Shown here: positions 17,169 to 28,758 of the stretch, in pieces
Numbering within the stretch: the stretch's first letter is position 1
How the letters are laid out: each line of letters starts with the position of its first letter
NCBI GenBank assembly: GCA_009692505.1
Contig: SHZC01000036.1
Coordinates: forward strand, 1-32,857
Length of the DNA stretch: 32,857 nucleotides
Reading direction: 5' to 3'
DNA from: Myxococcales bacterium
GTDB lineage: Bacteria; Myxococcota_A; Bradymonadia; UBA7976; UBA1532
Translations under genes and position numbers: made by a program
Notes under the pieces: model-generated
What the model was told of the DNA's origin: nothing
Database searches by the model: none
Seen by the model: the letters and a program-made list of their open reading frames with translations, nothing else

Positions 17169-18848
17169 TTACGGCAAGGTCAGCATCGCTGCCCGCAGGC
17201 CAGCGAACGGCAGCGACGCCAGATCCTCGAACGGCAGGGTCAACCGCAGACGCCGGCTCGCATCCACCGGGTCAAAGCCTTCGAGGTCCGAAGGGAGCGC
17301 GGCCAGGATCCGCGTGATCTCGTCGGCGTCCCCCTCGGGCGACTCGACGGCGGCATGCGCCAGCGGAAAGAGCGTCACTGTGCCTTCGACCGCATACTCC
17401 ATCACCGCCGTCGAGTCGTTGCAGACGCCGAGTTGACCGTAGCCTTCCGCGGGCAGGCCTCGCCCCTCTTCGGCCCAGCGTTTCCGGAGGCGAGCGGCTG
17501 TGACCATCAGCGTGAGGACCGTGTCGGGGTCCGCATCGCTGTCGTAGGTGTACAGGGTCCGCCCGCCGGTCCAAGTCGGACGCTCGCCCGCGACCGCCCG
17601 GAAGCTCACGCCGCCGGAGACGCCCAGATAGAACATCAAGGTCGCGTCGACGAGCGGGCCTTTGATCCGAATCGTGTGGTGACTATGGGGCGCGGGCAGA
17701 CTCAGCGTCCCCCCGTCGGTCGTCGCGAGGCCGGTGTCCAGCCAGACCGGGGCCGCGACGGAGACCCCTCGATACGACAGCCCGAGGAAGTCGGCGAAGA
17801 ACCGATCATTGGTCACGACGACGCGGTGGCCGGCTGCGATGAGCGCCTGAAAGACGCCCTCGACGGTGGTGAAGCTCGTCTCGGCCGCGCCGACCCGAGC
17901 GATGACCTCAGACCCGTTCTCAAGGGCGAGGTTGTTCAAGACCCGGGCGAGGTCCTGAGCGCGTTGCAGGCGGCAGTCGTCGATGGAGTAGTCCGGGGCG
18001 CTCCCGGTCTGGAGCATCGGCACGGAGGGGTGCAGCGGGGCGAGCGTCGACCGCTGAGGCGAGCACCGCTCCCGAAGCAGCTCGTCGAGCACAAACGTCT
18101 CTGCGGCCGGAGCCTCCACCGGCGCCTCGGGCCGTTCGAGCAAGGCCTGGGCGGTCCCGATGGCTGAGAGCGCTACGACGGGAAAGCCCTCCAACGGGGT
18201 GCCGCCCAAGAGGCCGTCGAGCTGGGAGATCACCCCCGCTTGTGTCTCGCTGTCCGTGAAGAATGTGGACACAGTGGACTCGAGCAGCGATCGCAGAGTG
18301 GCATCACCCACGTCGGCGCGCAGCGCGACGATGAGCTCGCCCAGGCTCATCGTTTTGGCCTCGCAGGCCGCCTCACAGACATAGCTCAGCGTCACTTTGC
18401 CGGCCACCGAGGGCTCGTCCTGCGTCAGCGCGTAGGTCGTCGCGTGGACCCGATAGGCACCGGGCTCGATGAGCGTCGCCACCAGGCTCGAGGACCGATC
18501 CTTCTCGCCCACATCGTCGTGAAAAGCGACGACCCGACCCTCATGGCTCGGCAGCGGCCCTTCGAGGATGAGGTAGGGATCGACCGCGCCGGCCGTCGCC
18601 GTGAGGCTGAGGCGGACTTGGGTCTGGCCGTAGCTCGTGAGGCGAAAGGCGAGCGTCCGATCGGAGAGGTCCACCGTTACCCTCTCGCCATTAGTCAAGC
18701 GACCTGACTCTAGCGGCCCGTTGTGACCATCGGCCTTGCCGGTCAGGATCGGCGCGCTCGGATCTTTGAGGCCGGCACCCTGCGACGGGTCCGGCGTGTC
18801 CGCACAGCTCAGGAGCAAGAGGCTCAAGCCAAGGTCTCGGGTCTTCAT
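17169..18848 (-). CDS. Putative lipoprotein with N-terminal PPC-like domain
   Basis: The 559-residue product has a signal peptide ending in LLLSC (Cys15). Residues about 45-165 look like a PPC-like beta-sandwich: [19 protein letters not shown], then DPYLILEGP, then [14 protein letters not shown] Cys pair (CEAAC) follows. The remaining 390 residues match no family I know. Visible features are a [19 protein letters not shown] helix, [15 protein letters not shown], a His-rich turn (PHSHHT), and a C-terminal segment rich in beta and helix. It precedes the GH13 gene by 27 bp on the same strand, so it may work with that enzyme as a binding or assembly partner. That is inference from gene order only. 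Confidence 0.75.
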   Translation of the reverse strand: MKTRDLGLSLLLLSCADTPDPSQGAGLKDPSAPILTGKADGHNGPLESGRLTNGERVTVDLSDRTLAFRLTSYGQTQVRLSLTATAGAVDPYLILEGPLPSHEGRVVAFHDDVGEKDRSSSLVATLIEPGAYRVHATTYALTQDEPSVAGKVTLSYVCEAACEAKTMSLGELIVALRADVGDATLRSLLESTVSTFFTDSETQAGVISQLDGLLGGTPLEGFPVVALSAIGTAQALLERPEAPVEAPAAETFVLDELLRERCSPQRSTLAPLHPSVPMLQTGSAPDYSIDDCRLQRAQDLARVLNNLALENGSEVIARVGAAETSFTTVEGVFQALIAAGHRVVVTNDRFFADFLGLSYRGVSVAAPVWLDTGLATTDGGTLSLPAPHSHHTIRIKGPLVDATLMFYLGVSGGVSFRAVAGERPTWTGGRTLYTYDSDADPDTVLTLMVTAARLRKRWAEEGRGLPAEGYGQLGVCNDSTAVMEYAVEGTVTLFPLAHAAVESPEGDADEITRILAALPSDLEGFDPVDASRRLRLTLPFEDLASLPFAGLRAAMLTLP

Positions 18849-18942
18849 GATGGGCTCCGTGCTTTCGGGACTCGAGGACTCCCTACGTCAGTCAGACACC
18901 TGCTCGCAAGCGGCGCTCCTCTCTGCCCACGACGCGCCTCGA

Positions 18943-18970
18943 TTGAACCCCGTGCGACCGAGTGTTACAC
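18943..18970 (+). promoter_or_regulatory. Weak candidate promoter for the maeB cluster
   Basis: TTGAAC (18943-18948) is followed after 16 bp by TTACAC (18965-18970), about 50 bp before the maeB start. The -35 match is fair and the -10 match is poor. The position between divergent genes is right for a promoter, but the call is tentative. Confidence 0.25.
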
Positions 18971-19021
18971 CCGCCGGCCTCATGGGCTTTGCACGGCCCC
19001 GACTGATCGAGGAGCCCAAGT

Positions 19022-21280
<2,259 letters not shown>

Positions 21281-21283
21281 GTC

Positions 21284-23236
21284 ATGGCCAACGGCGCGAT
21301 GTTGCCTCCGGACTTCGCCGACTGGGACGCGACGCGGCTCGCCGCCGAGGTCGTGGTCCACAATCGGCTGTACTGGGACAAGAATCGCCCTGAGCTGCTC
21401 GACACGGAGTTTGACCGGCTCGTCGAGCGGCTGCGTGTGGTCTCGCCCCTTCATGCCGTGCTCGACGCGCTCGGCCCCGATCCGGCGGCTCGCGTTGGGC
21501 GACCGGTCACGCATACGCGCTCCATGCTCTCGCTGGAGAAGTGCTACGACGAGAAGACGCTCCGCGATTGGGCCGCGAAGTTCGTCGGCCCGGTCATCAT
21601 GACCCCCAAGATTGACGGCTGCGCGGCGATGATCCGATACGGCGTCGATGGTCGGCTCGAGGTGGCGGCGACTCGCGGCAGCGGCACGGTCGGCGAGGAC
21701 ATCACCGGGAACGTCAAGCGGATTGACCATCTGCCGCACCGGCTGCCGGAAGGCGTCGTCGGGCCGGTCGAGGTGCGCGGAGAGATCTACCTCTCCCTGT
21801 CTCGTTTCGCTCGTCTGGCCGGCGACTTCGCCAACCCGAGGAACACTGCGGCGGGCGCGCTCAAGCAGAAGGACCCCGATAAGTCCGCGGCCGTCGGCTT
21901 GCAGTTTCTGGCCTACGACGTCGTCGGCGCGGGTTGCGTGACGGAGTCCGAGAAGCTTCGACTCGCCGCGTCCTGGGGCTTCTTGCCGGTCGAGTCCGAG
22001 GTCCTCGAGCGTGACGCGCTCCAGGCGGGTTACGAGCGCTACGTTGAACGCCGCGCCACGCTCGACTTCGAGATCGACGGCGTGGTCTTTCGGGCGGAGC
22101 GCGTCGATGAGCAGGAGCGCCTCGGCTTCACCTCCCACCACCCCAGGGGCTCGCTGGCCTACAAGCTTCAGGGCGAGAGTGGCCTGACCATCCTGCGAGA
22201 CGTGGAGTGGAGCGTGAGCCGAACACGCATCTTCACGCCGGTCGGCATCGTCGAGCCCGTCTCCTTGAGCGGGGCCACCGTGACCCGCATTAGCTTGCAC
22301 AACTGGGGCTTGGTTCAGGCCAAGGGGCTCAGCCTCGGGGCGCGCGTCGTGGCCGTGCGGCGCGGCGGCGTGATCCCCTATCTGGAAAGCGTCGTCGAAG
22401 CGGGTGACCGTCCCATCACCTATCCCGAGACCTGCCCGACGGGCGGCTTCAAGCTCATCGTCCGCGACGACGTGGTGGTCTGCTCCTGCACGACCGGCTG
22501 CGCTGGGGCCATCGTCGGCGTGCTGCGCCACTTCGTGGACACCATCGGCATCGAGGGGTTCGGAGACACCTGGTTGCAGATCCTCGTCGATAACGACCTG
22601 CTCTCCGAGCCCGCCGACTTTTACCGCCTGCGCGCCGCCGATCTGGTGGTCTTCGATCGCATGGGCGAGACGCTGGCCCAAAAGCTCGTCGATCAGGTCG
22701 CCGCCCATGTCGAGGTCCCGCTCGCAGTCTTCCTCGCCGCGCTCGGGGTCTCAGGGCTCGGCGCGAGCGCGTCGAAGAGCCTCGCCGGTCACTTCCTGAG
22801 CCTCGACCGGGTCCGCGCCGCCGCGCCCGCCGATCTGCTCGTCCTGCCGAAGTTCGCCGCGCTGCTCGCCTCGAAGGTGACCGATGGCCTCCGCGCGATG
22901 GGCCCGCACATCGAGCATCTCCTTGAGTTCGTCAAGGTGATTGACGAAGTCGAAGTCAGCGCGGCCCGACCCACCGGCGGCCCGCTCCAAGGCAAGACGT
23001 TCTTGTTCACGGGCACGCTGTCGCTCATGAAGCGTGAGGACGCCCAGGCCTCGGTCGAGCGACTCGGGGGCAAGGCGGCGAGCGGCGTGAGCAAGGCGCT
23101 GGGCTACCTCGTCGTCGGAAGCGAAGGCAAAGCAGGCGGCAAGCTCCAGAAGGCGCAGGAGGCCGGCGTGACGGTGCTCGACGAGGTCTCGTTCATGGCC
23201 CTCATATCGCAGGCCGAAGCGTCCCTGACGCCGTGA
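21284..23236 (+). CDS. ligA: NAD-dependent DNA ligase, divergent LigA
   Basis: The 650-residue protein joins nicks using NAD+. The domain Ia region (Y30 to D44) and the HTRSMLSL strand are present. The adenylation lysine is K109 in PKIDG. The usual TRGDG motif is TRGSG at 130-134. The OB fold, the helix-hairpin-helix region and a C-terminal BRCT domain (FLFTGTLSLMKREDA) follow. The zinc finger is odd: C384 is followed by PTG where the second Cys is normally found, yet C400, C402 and C406 occur, keeping four cysteines in a different spacing. It is slightly shorter than typical LigA. It may be a second ligase beside a housekeeping copy elsewhere. The nth gene overlaps its stop. Confidence 0.9.
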   Translation: MANGAMLPPDFADWDATRLAAEVVVHNRLYWDKNRPELLDTEFDRLVERLRVVSPLHAVLDALGPDPAARVGRPVTHTRSMLSLEKCYDEKTLRDWAAKFVGPVIMTPKIDGCAAMIRYGVDGRLEVAATRGSGTVGEDITGNVKRIDHLPHRLPEGVVGPVEVRGEIYLSLSRFARLAGDFANPRNTAAGALKQKDPDKSAAVGLQFLAYDVVGAGCVTESEKLRLAASWGFLPVESEVLERDALQAGYERYVERRATLDFEIDGVVFRAERVDEQERLGFTSHHPRGSLAYKLQGESGLTILRDVEWSVSRTRIFTPVGIVEPVSLSGATVTRISLHNWGLVQAKGLSLGARVVAVRRGGVIPYLESVVEAGDRPITYPETCPTGGFKLIVRDDVVVCSCTTGCAGAIVGVLRHFVDTIGIEGFGDTWLQILVDNDLLSEPADFYRLRAADLVVFDRMGETLAQKLVDQVAAHVEVPLAVFLAALGVSGLGASASKSLAGHFLSLDRVRAAAPADLLVLPKFAALLASKVTDGLRAMGPHIEHLLEFVKVIDEVEVSAARPTGGPLQGKTFLFTGTLSLMKREDAQASVERLGGKAASGVSKALGYLVVGSEGKAGGKLQKAQEAGVTVLDEVSFMALISQAEASLTP

Positions 23237-23895
23237 GCCGCTTCGACATCAACGACGCCATGGCGCGCCTCGCCGCAGCGTTCCCGACCTGGACGGACGC
23301 GCCGGTCCTGGCCTTCGTCGCCCAGCATGAGAGCGATCCGTTTCGCGTGCTCGTCAGCTGCATCCTCTCGCTGCGCACGCTCGACCAGACGACCTCCGTC
23401 GTGGCGCCCAGGCTCTTCGCTCTCGCCGAGACCCCGGCGGGTCTGCTCGCGATCGGTGAGGCCGAGCTTGCTCGCCTCATTTATCCGGTGGCCTTCTACA
23501 GGACCAAGGCCCGGCAGCTCATCGCCATCGCGAGCCGCCTGATCGACGACTTCGACGGTCAGGTCCCAAACGAGCTTCTGACCCTGCTCAGCCTGCCCGG
23601 CGTCGGCCGCAAGACCGCGAACCTGGTGCTCGTCGAAGGCTTCGAGCTGCCCGGCATTTGTGTGGACACGCACGTCCACCGCATCACGAACCGTTGGGGC
23701 TACTTGCGGACCAAGACCCCAGAGAAGACCGAGCTTCGCCTCCGCGCGAAGCTGCCGCGTCCACACTGGCGGTCCATCAACCTTCACCTCGTCGCCTTCG
23801 GGCAGACGATCTGTCGGCCCATCAGCCCGAAGTGCTCGATCTGTCCGCTCCCGCCGGGGGCCTGCAAGCGCGTCGGCGTGACGCAGAGCCGGTGA
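23233..23895 (+). CDS. nth: Endonuclease III-like DNA glycosylase/AP lyase
   Basis: The 220-residue HhH-GPD protein excises oxidised pyrimidines and cleaves abasic sites. The hairpin LPGVGRKTANLV contains K127, and D145 lies in VDTHVHR. The 4Fe-4S loop has C194, C201, C204 and C211, a C-x6-C-x2-C-x6-C pattern with one residue more than the usual x5 at the end. The GTG start overlaps the ligA stop by four bases (GTGA), which indicates translational coupling. Nth would create the gap and the ligase seal it, with polymerase supplied elsewhere. The catalytic residues look intact. Confidence 0.92.
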   Translation: MSRFDINDAMARLAAAFPTWTDAPVLAFVAQHESDPFRVLVSCILSLRTLDQTTSVVAPRLFALAETPAGLLAIGEAELARLIYPVAFYRTKARQLIAIASRLIDDFDGQVPNELLTLLSLPGVGRKTANLVLVEGFELPGICVDTHVHRITNRWGYLRTKTPEKTELRLRAKLPRPHWRSINLHLVAFGQTICRPISPKCSICPLPPGACKRVGVTQSR

Positions 23896-23967
23896 GGTCG
23901 GGGCGGCTGTTCTCCGCGCGGGCGGCGGCGGCTGCACTCTTGAATCGCATATGGGCCCCTCACCCCA

Positions 23968-24620
23968 TTAACATCGCCGTCGCGGCATCTCACGATTTCG
24001 CTCCTGGGCGGCGGGGGACATGAACCCCTGGGATGCGGAGTGGGCCCACTCCTTTTCGATGTAGAGCGCCGCGTCCGGTGTCTTGCAGTCCGTGTCGCCG
24101 TGGTCCACATCCACCTTGCCGATCCGGTTGGCGGCAGCCGTGGCCGCTCCCCAAAGCGGGGGCTCCGGCACCCGATGGTGATGACGGCCGCGTTCATCCC
24201 GATCCGCTGGGCGTTGGGCGCGGTGTGGATCGTTCGCTCGATCTCCAAAAGGAGGTCCTCGAGGAACACATCGGGGGTCGCCTCGTCCCGTTGGGCGAAC
24301 TGGCCGATGAGCGACCAGCCAGCGCCTCGAGCCACTGTCTCGCCTTTTCAAGGCCGAGAGACCCCTCAGCGGCCAACGTGGCGACGTAGCTCCCGCACAT
24401 CGACGACGCGGAGCTCTCCCGGACCCACCGGTCGAGATCGGCCGAGCCCATGCGGGCCGGGTCGACGATCTTTGCGGCGAGGTTGCGGGCGTCGAAGTTG
24501 CCAGTGTTCCACAACTCAAGCGCCAGCTCGTGGTCGACGTCGATCCGCTTCATCAGGACCTTGAGCCTCAAGCAGCGCCATCACCTCGGCGAGCGTCACC
24601 CGTGGCTTTGCCTTTTTCAT
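23968..24620 (-). pseudogene. Broken DNA alkylation repair (AlkD-like) gene
   Basis: Pieces of one AlkD-like HEAT-repeat protein occur in order on the minus strand but in changing frames. The start at 24620 has a good ribosome site (GGAGGT) and reads MKKAKPRVTLAEVMALLEA. It then joins directly to LKVLMKRIDVDHELALELW in another frame; about 25-35 residues appear deleted at this join. A frame change near 24310-24335 leads to GWSLIGQFAQRDEATPD, and another near 24150 leads to RIGKVDVDHGDTDCKTPDAA and the C terminus. At least three lesions are therefore present and the gene is almost surely inactive. The family removes alkylated bases without base flipping. The reconstruction relies on my memory of family sequences. 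Confidence 0.78.
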
Positions 24621-24758
24621 CCGACCTCCATAGCTGCCAACGTTTCGGGATTCCCGCCCGACCGTGTTGCGCTCGTCGAGTCAATTTGCACACGGAGTGT
24701 CCTCGGGCAACGCAGTCCCCGATGAGGTCTCAGCGGCGGTTCTCCACACGGGCTTTCG

Positions 24759-26507
24759 GTGGCATCGTGGGTGCCGATGCAGATCCCTGAGCGCAGCCTC
24801 GCCAGAGCCTCGGTCGTCCCAGCGGCGCTGCCGAGCCTCGTCGTCCCAGCGGCGCTGCCGATCCTCGTCGTCGCAGCGGCGCTGCTCCTCGTCGTCGCCT
24901 TCTGGCTCGTGGTCTTGCCGGAAGACGGCTTCCAGCTCGTCCGCACGCCGGCCGACCAGCTCGGTGTCGCGCCCCATGAGCTGCGGCTTGGGCTCGCCTC
25001 GTGGATCCTCGGCCTGCCCGCGGCACTGCTCCTTGTCTGGGGTGGCTCGCGACTGTTTCGCTTCGAGGCGCTCGCATCGCGGCCGCCGTTGAGCCCGAAA
25101 CACTTCGCCCTCTTCATGTGGGTCGCAGCACTCCTCGGGCTGGGCGTCGTGCGGTACCTCGTGCTCGGCGAGGGGCCGCTGACCGACGACGAGTGGGCCT
25201 ATCACTTTCAGGCGCGGACCTTCGCGCAGCTCGACCTCGCCGTGCCGCCGCCGCCCGATCTGCGGCGCTTCGACTATACGTTCCTGACAGTGCGTGACGG
25301 GAAGTGGTTCTGCTATCTACAGCCCGGTCTGGCGCTCTTGATGGCACCCGGCGTTTGGCTCCTGGACGACCCCTTCCTCTCGCTCTGGCCGATTCACGCG
25401 GCCCTTGTCCCGGCGACTTATCTGGCCGCACGTCGTCTCCTGGGCGAGACCTGGGACCTCGTCTCCCGCCGCGCCGCCCTGCTCGTCTTGTTCGCGCCGA
25501 CCTACCTCTTGATGGGCGCGACGGTCGAGCCATACGCGGCCTTCGCGCTCCTGCTCTTGGTCGTCGCCTTTGCCGGTTCGCTCGCGCTTTCGGGGCAGCG
25601 CACAGCGTCCGTCAGCCTCGGCGCGGTGCTCGGCCTCATGCTCCTCACGCGGCCCCTGGAGTTCGGCGTCGTGGGGTTGTGCACCGGGCTCGTTTTTCTT
25701 TGGTCGGGGCTTCGGGGTGGAGCGCGCCTCCCGCTCATTCGCGGTACAGCATTCGCGCTGCTGGGCTTCCTGCCGTTCGCTGGCTTTCAGCTCGTCTACA
25801 ACGACGCGCTGATGGGCGACCCGTTCACCCTGCCGATGACCGCCACCCAATCCCAAGTCTTTTGGGGGTTCGGGGCGCACGTCTACAAGAACCACGACCT
25901 CGGTGGGGCGCTCGTCCTCTGGGGCGGCAACCTCTTCCGCCTCTCGTTCTGGCTCGCTCTCGGGCCGCTCTCGGTTGTGCTCATTGTCTTCGCTCAGAGT
26001 CGACGGGCCTGCCCGCCCGGGGTGTCTGGGCCTCGAAGACTCATCCTCGTCTTTTGCGCCCTCCTGCTCGCCGCGCTCCTGCCCTACAGCATGGCGGGCG
26101 TCGCCGACTTCGGGCCGGCGTACCTCTTCGTGCTCGTCGCCCCGCTCTCGGTCTGCGTCGCCCTCTCGCTCGGCGGTTTACGACCGTCGCCGGTCATGGC
26201 CATGGCGATCTCGACAAGTACCTTGACCATACTCCCGTACGTCCTCATGCAGGCCCACCTGATCGCCATCAACGCCTCGACGCCGTACGAGGCCGTCCCC
26301 GACGAGACCAAGCCCTCGCTCGTCCTCGTCCGTCGCCATCAAGCCAGCCCGACCGGCTGGGTCTTCGGCATCATGGCCCCAAGCCCCGCCCTTGACGACC
26401 GGGTCATCTTTGCCTGGGCGACCCCCGAGGACCTGCGCCCCGGGGGACTTGAGGCCATACAAGCGCGCCTGCCCGGGCTTCACATCACGACGCTCGAGCT
26501 TCACTGA
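24759..26507 (+). CDS. GT-C-type membrane glycosyltransferase, PMT/ArnT-like
   Basis: The 582-residue protein has about ten or more hydrophobic segments. An acidic loop after the second or third of them reads TDDEWAYHFQARTFA, the DDE-type first-loop motif of GT39/GT83-like enzymes that use polyprenyl-phosphate sugars. It probably transfers a sugar on the outer face of the inner membrane. The start is uncertain: GTG 24759, GTG 24771 and ATG 24777 are all in frame and none has a strong ribosome site. The N terminus includes three nine-residue hydrophobic repeats. The TMTC-like gene follows after 42 bp, so the two likely form an operon. Donor and acceptor are unknown. Confidence 0.8.
   Translation: MASWVPMQIPERSLARASVVPAALPSLVVPAALPILVVAAALLLVVAFWLVVLPEDGFQLVRTPADQLGVAPHELRLGLASWILGLPAALLLVWGGSRLFRFEALASRPPLSPKHFALFMWVAALLGLGVVRYLVLGEGPLTDDEWAYHFQARTFAQLDLAVPPPPDLRRFDYTFLTVRDGKWFCYLQPGLALLMAPGVWLLDDPFLSLWPIHAALVPATYLAARRLLGETWDLVSRRAALLVLFAPTYLLMGATVEPYAAFALLLLVVAFAGSLALSGQRTASVSLGAVLGLMLLTRPLEFGVVGLCTGLVFLWSGLRGGARLPLIRGTAFALLGFLPFAGFQLVYNDALMGDPFTLPMTATQSQVFWGFGAHVYKNHDLGGALVLWGGNLFRLSFWLALGPLSVVLIVFAQSRRACPPGVSGPRRLILVFCALLLAALLPYSMAGVADFGPAYLFVLVAPLSVCVALSLGGLRPSPVMAMAISTSTLTILPYVLMQAHLIAINASTPYEAVPDETKPSLVLVRRHQASPTGWVFGIMAPSPALDDRVIFAWATPEDLRPGGLEAIQARLPGLHITTLELH
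24813..24893 (+). repeat. Three 27-bp tandem repeats in the first membrane segment
   Basis: Units at 24813, 24840 and 24867 encode VVPAALPSL, VVPAALPIL and VVAAALLLV. The first two are nearly identical and the third has diverged. The duplication lengthens the first hydrophobic stretch of the glycosyltransferase. Confidence 0.75.
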
Positions 26508-26549
26508 CGCAGCGAGACCCGCGACAGCGCGTGGTACCCGGAGAGACGA

Positions 26550-28070
26550 GTGCTCGAACCCCCTTCAAGACTGACCGATGCCCGCCTCCTCGTCGCCCTC
26601 AGCGTCGTGCTCCTGGCCGTGCACGCTCAGGCTCTCCTGGGCGGCTTCGTCTTCGACGACGTCATCCTGCTGCGCGACTCGCCGCTCATGCACGACCTCG
26701 CTCTGGCCCTCCGCACCTGCCTGGGCGACTTCTTCGGGCAAGCGCAGGGCCAACCCGAGGGCGGCTATGTGCGGCCGATCCCCCACGTGCTCAATGCCTT
26801 GACCTTTGTGGTTTCCGGGGGCTCACCACTCGCCTTTCGGGTCTCGAACCTCGCGTTTCACATCGTCAACGTCGCGCTGGTCCTGCGCCTGACGCGGCAC
26901 CTCGGCGGGGACGACACAACCTCGCGCCTCGCCGCCGTGATCTTCGCCCTGCATCCGGTGCAGGTCGAGGCGGTGGACTTCATCTCAGCCCGAACGGATC
27001 TCCTGGCCACGGCCTTCGCGCTCCTCAGCCTCGAGGCCGTCTTACGGAGACAAGCGCGGCCCCTGATCGCGGTCGTGTACCTTGTGCTCGCCGTGGGCAG
27101 CAAGGAGAGCGCGCTCGTCGTGCCGGGCCTGGCGGTCATCGGACTCTGGGCGCTTCGAACCCCGTTCGGGGCGGTGCGACGGCGCGTCGTCGGGCTCTTC
27201 GTTGTGGTCGGCCTCGTCGTCTGCGCCCGCTTGGTCTTCAGCCCGCCCGCGACGCCGAGGCTCTTCTTCCAAAGCGACGACCTTCTCACCGCCGTGCCTA
27301 CGCTGCTCGGGCAGGCGGTCTCTCGCGTGGTCTTTCCAGCACCCGGGCGCGTCTTCTACGACGACCTCCCGGTGTCCGAGTTCGGCCCGCTGACCCTGCT
27401 CGGGGTGGTTGTCCTGGGCGCGCTTGCTGTCGCCCTGGCGCTCGCAGTCCGCCTCGCCCGCCGCGGACCCGTGCTGATCGGCGGGCTGCTCGCCGCGGCC
27501 TCGGTCCTACCCGTACTGCACCTCGTCCCGCTGCCGGTCCTCGCGGCCGACCGCTTCCTGTACCTGCCGATGTTCGGCGTCGCCCTCTCCCTCGCCGCCG
27601 CGTCCCTCGCATTCGAGGCCCGCGCGCCCCGGGCGACTCGCCTTGTGCTCGTCACGTTGGGCGTCGTGTTTGTGCTCTCGACTTACACCCGCTCGAAGGA
27701 CTGGGCGAGCGAGGAGGCCTTGTGGTCCACCGAGCTCAACGCGGCCCCAAACAACGCCAAAGCCGCGCTCAATTTGGGCATCGCCTACGTCGAAGGCGGG
27801 CGGCTCGACGAAGGCAAAGCCGCGATGCTGCACGCGTGGACCGTGAACCCCGGCGACGTTCGGGTGCTCCGCAACCTCGTCTCGCTCGCCGAGCTCGAGG
27901 GGAGGAGCCTCGGGAGGAGCCTGCCCGCCGCTTTCGTGGAGGCCGCCCGACAGCGCCCCCCCGAGGTGGAGACGCTGCGCGCACAGGTCGGCGAGTTGCG
28001 CGCATCGGGCTTCGGGTGGTTGGCCGTGGTGATCGAGCGATGGCCCGAGGCAGATGGTCAATTGCCTTGA
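26550..28070 (+). CDS. TMTC-like membrane glycosyltransferase with TPR-like tail
   Basis: The 506-residue protein starts at GTG behind a GGAGAG site. It opens with a hydrophobic segment and an FVFDDVILLRD acidic loop. HPVQVEAVDFISARTDLLA, near residue 135, matches the signature of TMTC O-mannosyltransferases, and AADRFLYLPMFG is the later conserved loop. About ten hydrophobic helices follow, then a TPR-like unit (NNAKAALNLGIAYVEGGRLDEGKAAMLHAW) near the C terminus. Protein or envelope glycan mannosylation is likely, with the TPR part contacting protein substrates. It sits 42 bp after another GT-C enzyme. Donor and acceptor are not shown. Confidence 0.83.
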   Translation: MLEPPSRLTDARLLVALSVVLLAVHAQALLGGFVFDDVILLRDSPLMHDLALALRTCLGDFFGQAQGQPEGGYVRPIPHVLNALTFVVSGGSPLAFRVSNLAFHIVNVALVLRLTRHLGGDDTTSRLAAVIFALHPVQVEAVDFISARTDLLATAFALLSLEAVLRRQARPLIAVVYLVLAVGSKESALVVPGLAVIGLWALRTPFGAVRRRVVGLFVVVGLVVCARLVFSPPATPRLFFQSDDLLTAVPTLLGQAVSRVVFPAPGRVFYDDLPVSEFGPLTLLGVVVLGALAVALALAVRLARRGPVLIGGLLAAASVLPVLHLVPLPVLAADRFLYLPMFGVALSLAAASLAFEARAPRATRLVLVTLGVVFVLSTYTRSKDWASEEALWSTELNAAPNNAKAALNLGIAYVEGGRLDEGKAAMLHAWTVNPGDVRVLRNLVSLAELEGRSLGRSLPAAFVEAARQRPPEVETLRAQVGELRASGFGWLAVVIERWPEADGQLP

Positions 28071-28098
28071 CGAGGCGCGGCCTTGGGCGACGGTTCGC

Positions 28099-28126
28099 TT
28101 GACAGCACCACTCACCCGACTAATTC
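28099..28126 (+). promoter_or_regulatory. Candidate sigma-70-type promoter before the poly-Gln lipoprotein
   Basis: A perfect TTGACA (28099-28104) is separated by 16 bp from TAATTC (28121-28126). The -10 match is weak, but the stretch is more AT-rich than its surroundings. It would place the transcript start about 35 bp before the ATG at 28167, just ahead of a small hairpin. Confidence 0.4.
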
Positions 28127-28134
28127 TCCCCGGC

Positions 28135-28154
28135 GTCCGAGATACCTGTCGGAC
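28135..28154 (+). other. Short 5'-leader hairpin
   Basis: GTCCGA and TCGGAC form a perfect six-base-pair stem around an eight-base loop, directly before the AGGGGGG ribosome site (28154-28161). It could protect the transcript's 5' end or tune translation. It has no U-tract, so it is not a terminator. Confidence 0.4.
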
Positions 28155-28166
28155 AGGGGGGCCACA

Positions 28167-28688
<522 letters not shown>

Positions 28689-28758
28689 CCCAACGTCGCA
28701 GACGCGCTACCAGCGACCGGATGAAGGCCGCCGCCCGCCGCTACCTGGATGAAGCGCG

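Noticed and set aside
24646..24656. Palindrome CGGGA-T-TCCCG near the AlkD-like start
   Set aside because: It is short and GC-rich, and such hits are common by chance at this composition. The adjacent gene is broken.
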